Shown here piece by piece: positions 58,487 to 64,000 of a stretch of DNA of 64,000 nt. The notes under the pieces were generated by a model, which was given only the letters and a program-made list of their open reading frames with translations, was not told the origin of the DNA and did not search any database. Both the position numbers and the translations under genes were made by a program. The first letter of the stretch is position 1, and the number at the start of each line of letters is the position of its first letter. The stretch comes from Augochlora pura (lineage: Eukaryota > Arthropoda > Insecta > Hymenoptera > Halictidae). The stretch is taken from the NCBI RefSeq assembly GCF_028453695.1, contig NC_135774.1, positions 3,968,001 through 4,032,000 of the forward strand, written 5' to 3'.

Positions 58487-59900
58487 TAATGCTAACAAAT
58501 TCTTGCTGAACGGTTATGATTCTGAGATTTTAATGTGACCTTGGCTTTTTTCAATTTGAACGACTTTCACAAACTAAAGTATTTAGATTAATGAATTGAC
58601 CTTGAAGTGCACTGTTTCCTTTAGAAAGTATACAGACCCATTAAAGAATATCTCGGTAGCATGTCCACCCAGCAAACATTAGTGATCATTATAGAATATC
58701 CTCCTTGAAGTATGGTAGGATTCATGTGAAACATTTTTCTGTTATAGACTGAAACTACATTTAGTTTTTCTGTCATCGAAATCTAGAAACGAAAATTAAT
58801 GAAGACATACAAGAAACAAAAATTGTCTCTTTCTATTACGGAAACTATTTCGAACAAGTGGCAATCAAAGTATGTAGTTGTGGAAAAATTGTAGTGCAAC
58901 AGCTTAAACAAACATCATTAATCGAAAAAAGTTAAAAAAGAACAAGTTAAAAAAAGTATTCTTCTGGTGTAGACTCTCTTACCGTGAGATTTTAGCACTA
59001 CATTCATACATTTAAAATATGCTACATGTACTGCTGCATGTGAAACGTTCTTCGTGTGCGAAGGCATTTAATTATTTTCATCTGGAGCACGATCTAGATT
59101 TTCGAAATTCCGCGATATAGCTCATAAGTCGACAATTGAAAACTTCATCCGAGAAGTTAAAGAATCGGACATCTCATTAGCGTGCACACGAAAGATGTCT
59201 AATTACCAGAATGGTTGTCATTCGAATCGCAGGTTATGCCTGGTGCCTGACTAGAGAGGATGAAAGTAATTACCAGCCGTGCGAACGATTAATTAAGTAG
59301 CTGCCGGTGGATGGGCGAATTGTAGATGGTCAGGGTAAATTGGAGGACTGTCGACGTGTCCTGTACATACAGGGTACCATCCGGAGCGTATTTAGAGCAT
59401 CGTCATAATACCATGACATACTTCGCAATATTCCACGCGGAAAATCTCCCGATGGAAATTAATTTTCAGTTCTGCTCAGATTAGATCCTGAATGCTTGCT
59501 GGCCCGATACTTCGTGCAGTGAACCCTTCATTTGCACCCTATAGTTTTATTCTCTATTCACAGAGCAAATTCCTTGGAATGTTTCCTCCAATTTATATCT
59601 GCAGAGAAGGGGTTTGTGCAAAAGGAAGGTTTCATAGAGAAGTTAATGCTACAATACTGTAAATAGAGAAAGAGCGCTGTGCATTGAACATAAATTCTAT
59701 CTTTTTTACAACAGTTTTTAATTCTATTACTTAATTTCATTAAATTTTGTGTACCTATTTCCAGTTTTTTTTTTTAAATTAATGGCACATTGGAGCACTT
59801 GCACGAATAGAGTTTGATACCTATTCCATTTTAATCATTTTATAAGCATTCTACGTTATTCGTAGTAGAAAACATTGTTTCCATTAGGTGATAAATATAA
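58487..59900. other. Non-coding stretch
   Basis: AT-rich with a GC-moderate part at 59050-59540. AATGAAGACATACAAGAAAC at about 58799 matches part of the 81-bp unit at 18572-18733. No gene was recognised. Confidence 0.35.
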
Positions 59901-59902
59901 CA

Positions 59903-60497
59903 TTAGGTTGGAAACTATGAAACGAGCGTTTCTGTTTAGTCTGTATTCAGTTGCGCTTGGTAGAGGTTCATTTATAACGTGCGCTCGATATATTTACTTA
60001 TAAATTTTATAGATATTCTTCTTACTCATTTCGTAAACATTTTTCGTGTTTGTATCCCATTTTTATTTGATTTTTCTCCGGAACCAGATGGAAAGAAAAT
60101 GCGATTTACATCTACTTTTCTTGTATGAATTCAAAATGAATGATAGCACAGCTCAAGTTTCGAGAAACATTAATCACGCATTCGGATATGGGTCGGCTAA
60201 TGAAAAAAATGCTCGATATTGCTTCCAAAAATTTCGAAGTTTGAACAAAAATTATGAATTATTTTTAAGAGAAAAAGAATACAATTAACCCAAACGATAT
60301 TAGAAGAGACTTTCAATTGTTTATTAATTCTAAAGATGAAGATTTTTTTAAAAAGGCGTAGATGACTTGCTCAATCGTTGCAGAAAGTCGTAGATGCCAA
60401 TGGAAGTTATTTCAATTGGATATAATAAATAATGTGAAAAATTACGCTTTTTGTTTTTTATTTTTATTCAACGCCCGTTTCATGATTTCCAACCTAA
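59903..60497 (+). mobile_element. Internally deleted mariner element
   Basis: The left end TTAGGTTGGAAACTATGAAA and the right end (reversed) TTAGGTTGGAAATCATGAAA, each followed by a CGAGCGTT/CGGGCGTT block, form inverted repeats of about 28 bp. The element is 595 bp, under half of normal mariner length. The transposase N-terminus and the last codons remain, while the whole catalytic core is gone. Such deletion derivatives can be moved only by an enzyme supplied elsewhere. Confidence 0.85.
60088..60430 (+). pseudogene. Mariner transposase remnant, core deleted
   Basis: From the ATG at 60088 the frame reads MERKCDLHLLFLYEF, then AQVSRNINHAFGYGSANEK and ARYCFQKFRSLNKNYE, the usual N-terminal helix-turn-helix of irritans-type mariners, and stops at 60288. 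At about 60330-60425 the last codons of a mariner are recognisable despite frameshifts (KDEDFFKKG-, VDDLL-, VDANGSYF-). None of the three catalytic aspartates is present. Confidence 0.8.
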
Positions 60498-63400
60498 TGT
60501 AAACCTAGGGGCAAAGTCACGCATGGTATACAAATCTCACCTAAATTCGTAAAATTCAAAGACATTGAGAGCAACTTGTACTGACACCATACGAAATCTG
60601 ACAATAAAGTTTGACAAGAGCCAAACAGCAACAAATATGGCTATCAGTTCCACTTAATTTCAGCCAGTACCTTTTAGGTGATCTGTAAAAAGCACAAATA
60701 ACCCAGAGATGTCAGCAACATTAACTAAACTCCATGTTACCGTTCTTACAAGCGTTGCAGTTGGCTTCACCAGAGGGTCAAAGACACACTGATACTGATC
60801 TATGCTTGGTGTTGCTCCACTTCATTCATTGCTTACCAGTCTTCAGCGTAATCAAAGCTATACAAAGCTAGAACAACATTATACTTTCACAGGAAATACA
60901 GGAAAATGTTGGAGATAATAGAGTACCCTAACAACATCATTATCTTGTCCATATCTCGGAACAAGTTGACCACTGCACCGCATATAAAGTGCCAGTTATT
61001 TAAAATTAGTTGGAGATTCTATTGAAAACTCTGCCAGAAGGAGAACTGTAGATAGTTCCATCCATTAGTCGAACCTCTGGCAGACCTCTTAATTATCATA
61101 ACAAAGCGAGCACGTAAAATCTACGGAAGAATTGTAGGAGAAGCTGGTTCGCTTAAGGAAATCATTTGGAAATGGATTGTTGTTGAATTTTTCAGCGACT
61201 CGGTTTATTATTGATCCGGTAATACTTGTTTCGCACGTGTCGATCAGGTAGCAGGCGGTAGTTACGAGGTCAGTTACGTAGGGCACAACTGTATGCCCAC
61301 ATATGTACGTATCTACTTGAACGATGCTACACGTCGAGAGCGCACCTCGTTCTGGTTTCCCTCTTTCCCTCTCCGCCAGCGATCGTGTGCTCAAGGAGAA
61401 GATGACGTTGATCATAGAGACCAGGTGCAGCTGCATGCGGCGACACGTATACCAGCGGCACACTCAGGAATGATTACATTAACCCGTTGTCGGTAGTACC
61501 ATCGACGGTGGACGAGGTTCTGCCGTCCGGACAAGTGCATATTAGAATAGTACGCCTGGGCCCGCATATCTATGTCAAATACACACACACGCAATTGCGA
61601 GCTGCTTTAACAGAGGAAGCTGCGACACAAAGCGACGACAAAATCTACCTGTGAGAAAGTCAAGACTATGACGGATACCGTCAGACTGGCTCCCTCCGGT
61701 ATCCTCTGACTTCCCTATTGGTGCAATTGCTGTCGAGAAGACCATGTGATTAAACGACTAAAAGATCATAAGACATTTAACGGAAATTGTTGCTATGCAT
61801 CGTGGAAAATCTGGCTTTTATTACTACGCTTTTTCAAACGATACAACAGCATTTAGCAAAAAGAACTTACATTGGACCAGTTTTATTTGTAAGAGAGGGA
61901 ATGTTATGACAAAGGTGTCTTCTTGTCGCGTGAAAACTTTATGCAGACCGCCGTGCGTGCAGAAACTAATTAATTTACAAAATTGTCAATATTCCTATTG
62001 AAAACACACATTTTCAACTCTGCCAAATAATTTCGTAAAACATCACAATGGGAAATTCAAATAATACATTTCGTTATCGAAACATAATCGTGTAAAATAC
62101 TTAGCGAATTCATGACGAAGGTGGCTGTTCATCTAACCGATTCGAGAACGAAGTTAACAAATCTTTGGAAATTAAAACTAGCGACGACTAAATCGAAGCT
62201 TTTTATCAGTTCCGTATCTTCCAAAGTACAGCGACTGCAGAGTACAGCGATTCAGTAACAAACCTGTGCGGCGACAAACGACACAATTAGGAAAAACGTG
62301 TGTAACGTTGATACGGATAATTATTGGAGCCGTGACTAATTGTGAGAATAACTTCGCGCGCAAGTGTGTTGGACGGCGAAAATGCCGCAGTTTGCATTGT
62401 AAATTGCGTGATTTCGATATCTCGCGTCGCCGGAAGCTGTCACGAAATTAGCTGCGGAGATTCCGACGACACCGCTGGCCCCATGCTTGACAGAACACTG
62501 TGAATGGATGACTCTAGTCGCGAGTATGCTGCGCAGGTCGTTTTGATAAATTATCGGGAGCGCTCACTTTTAACCTATTGTTCGGTATCGACGCGGAATG
62601 AACAGCATCGTAACAAGTGAAACCGGTCAGCACAGTGTTCTGACAGGGAAAACTAGTTTTCACGATCCGTTCGTTACAATTACATGGCGTTATCATAGCG
62701 AACTTTGTAAATTATGGCACCGGATGGAAATTTGTTGCGGATGGGTCGTTGATCACCGCGGCGCGCGATGAGAATAGGCGAGGTCAAACTTAATAGCAGT
62801 TAACGATTACAAATTAGTGTTTAGTCCCCAGGTAGCCACTAGATTATTATTAACGCGGTGCCGTATACGCATAATTGCCGGTGTAGTTCCAACTGCGATT
62901 GCAACTACTAATTTTCCTGGCCAGTGGATGATCTTGACGGAACATGTGTCTTGAGTCATCGTTAACGCAACGTTATGTTCTGATAAGGGTAATGGCCGCT
63001 CCCTAATCTACGTAGACGTACGGAATTAATTGTTAATGAATCCGCGCGTTCGTTTCTCCAAGATAATCGGAAAAAATAATTGCTTCTTTGTTCGCCCGTG
63101 TTTGCATACATAATTATGAACATCGTAACTCGTGCAAGTATGAAACATGCGGGTTGTTTCTGCCTCAAAGTACATTCATGTGTCTCTTAATGTAATACAT
63201 TTGCGGTCTCAAGCAACGCTGATAACGCCAGACCGTAACACCGACTCAGTTATCTAATAGTAATGCACTGAATAATTAATATTTATATTCTAAAGTATGT
63301 CTTGCGTTGAAATGACACTGAAGCAAGTATAATTTGGAATTGCAAGAAAGTTATGTTAACCAGTAATTGGCAATGATTAATTAATTTGTAAAATCTGAAA

Positions 63401-64000
63401 TAATTGTTAGAATATTTTGAAGTAACTACAAATCATCTACATAAGTGTATGTATTTTGTGACTATAAGTGCGACAATCGATATTGTCAATGTAAAACTAG
63501 TTTTTTATTCCTCTAGAATTTTCAGGTTATATCACAAGTAGTGCTAATTTTTAAAATATATTTTAGATGAGTGAAATGTAAAAATTTAATCGCAAACATA
63601 AGACTTTGCAGAAATCGAAAGAAATATGCAAGAATTACAACGTATTACGTATAGACTGTAAAAAACGAGGTCGAAGCAATTAATTCGTTCTAACAAACTA
63701 ATGCTAAAACTTGGCGTTAAAACGTTATTGGCGGCTAACAGAATACCAGATTTAGATGGTGACATATATTTTGTCGCATCGGGTGGCCAGGTACTTCCGA
63801 CCTTTTAGTAGTTCACGAATTTCTCAAGGCTCTTGACAACGAACATCAAACAAACACTTGAGAACTTCGACTAGGATTACGGGACCTAAAGGTTTGTCAA
63901 TTTTCGGCCACCTCCAGCTTACTTAGCATAGTCAATTTGCCGACTAATAACCTAAGACGATGATGCTTTTTTCTTAAAAATCATAATTTACTATCAGCAT
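60498..64000. other. Non-coding stretch with GC-moderate zones
   Basis: The zones 61150-61720 and 62100-62960 are CpG-richer, but their frames overlap on both strands and have no recognised motif. TTAACCCGTTGTCGGTAGTA at about 61480 looks like a TTAA-type element end without a partner. The last 700 bases are AT-rich. No tRNA, snRNA or other RNA gene was identified. Confidence 0.35.

Noticed and set aside
59218..59240. tRNA-like B-box wording (TTCGAATC) in this and a few other places
   Set aside because: No matching A box, acceptor stem or anticodon arm could be laid out around any of them.
1..64000. CRISPR arrays, operons, phage or other bacterial systems
   Set aside because: No regularly spaced short repeats with unique spacers, no ribosome-binding sites or gene clusters, and reading frames are uniformly short. 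The tandem repeats present have no spacer structure.

Overview
The window looks like non-coding DNA from an insect nuclear genome, most likely a hymenopteran (bee, ant or wasp). The reasons are inferred. It is AT-rich throughout, with short islands of higher GC and CpG. Stop codons are dense in all frames and no long open reading frame is present. Decayed Tc1/mariner elements and small TTAA-flanked elements are scattered along it. I see no bacterial-style genes, rRNA, convincing tRNA or CRISPR array.

The best gene signal is at about 4.3-5.0 kb on the + strand. A GC-rich island contains a short open segment (4902-4968) that encodes a start methionine, a hydrophobic leader and the residues PEKISL. 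It ends exactly at a consensus splice donor (G|GTGAGT). This fits the first coding exon of a secreted or membrane protein. The sequence around PEKISLG resembles the start of the mature part of insect AMPA/kainate-type glutamate receptor subunits, so I suggest that identity with limited confidence. I find no convincing second exon, so the remaining 59 kb may be largely one long first intron with possible regulatory islands (for example about 12.7-13.3 kb, 48.5-49.1 kb, 57.0-57.7 kb and 62.1-63.0 kb).

The readable content is mostly transposon fossils. Class II elements with transposase remains are a nearly complete but broken mariner (36608-37763, perfect TA duplication, DD34D triad split over frames), a Tc1-like element with long IR/DR-type inverted repeats (33997-35871, DD34E triad, frameshifted), an internally deleted mariner (59903-60497), mariner N-terminal fragments (2700-2990 and 58128-58484), an isolated mariner end (31180) and an isolated Tc1 IR/DR end (52918-53141). 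A 224-bp TTAA-flanked mini-element has inserted into the right inverted repeat of the Tc1 element, giving a clear relative age.

At least five families of small TTAA-type (piggyBac-like) elements can be told apart by their ends: two related copies at 14.0 and 42.4 kb; 35.5 kb; 45.0 kb with a decayed relative at 21.2 kb; 45.6 kb; and 28.7 kb, with a possible 73-bp one at 54.6 kb. Other repeat families visible by comparing parts of the window are 11.3/46.3 kb, 4.0/17.5 kb, an LTR-like pair at 18.1/26.8 kb, 27.9/29.4 kb, and a facing inverted pair at 9.7/10.1 kb. Tandem repeats occur at 1.1, 13.8, 18.6, 26.1, 39.2, 52.2 and 55.0 kb, with (GA)n tracts at 7.1, 18.3 and 27.0 kb and a (CT)n tract at 41.1 kb. 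I see no novel multi-gene system here; the interest lies in the layered small-transposon record and the candidate first exon.
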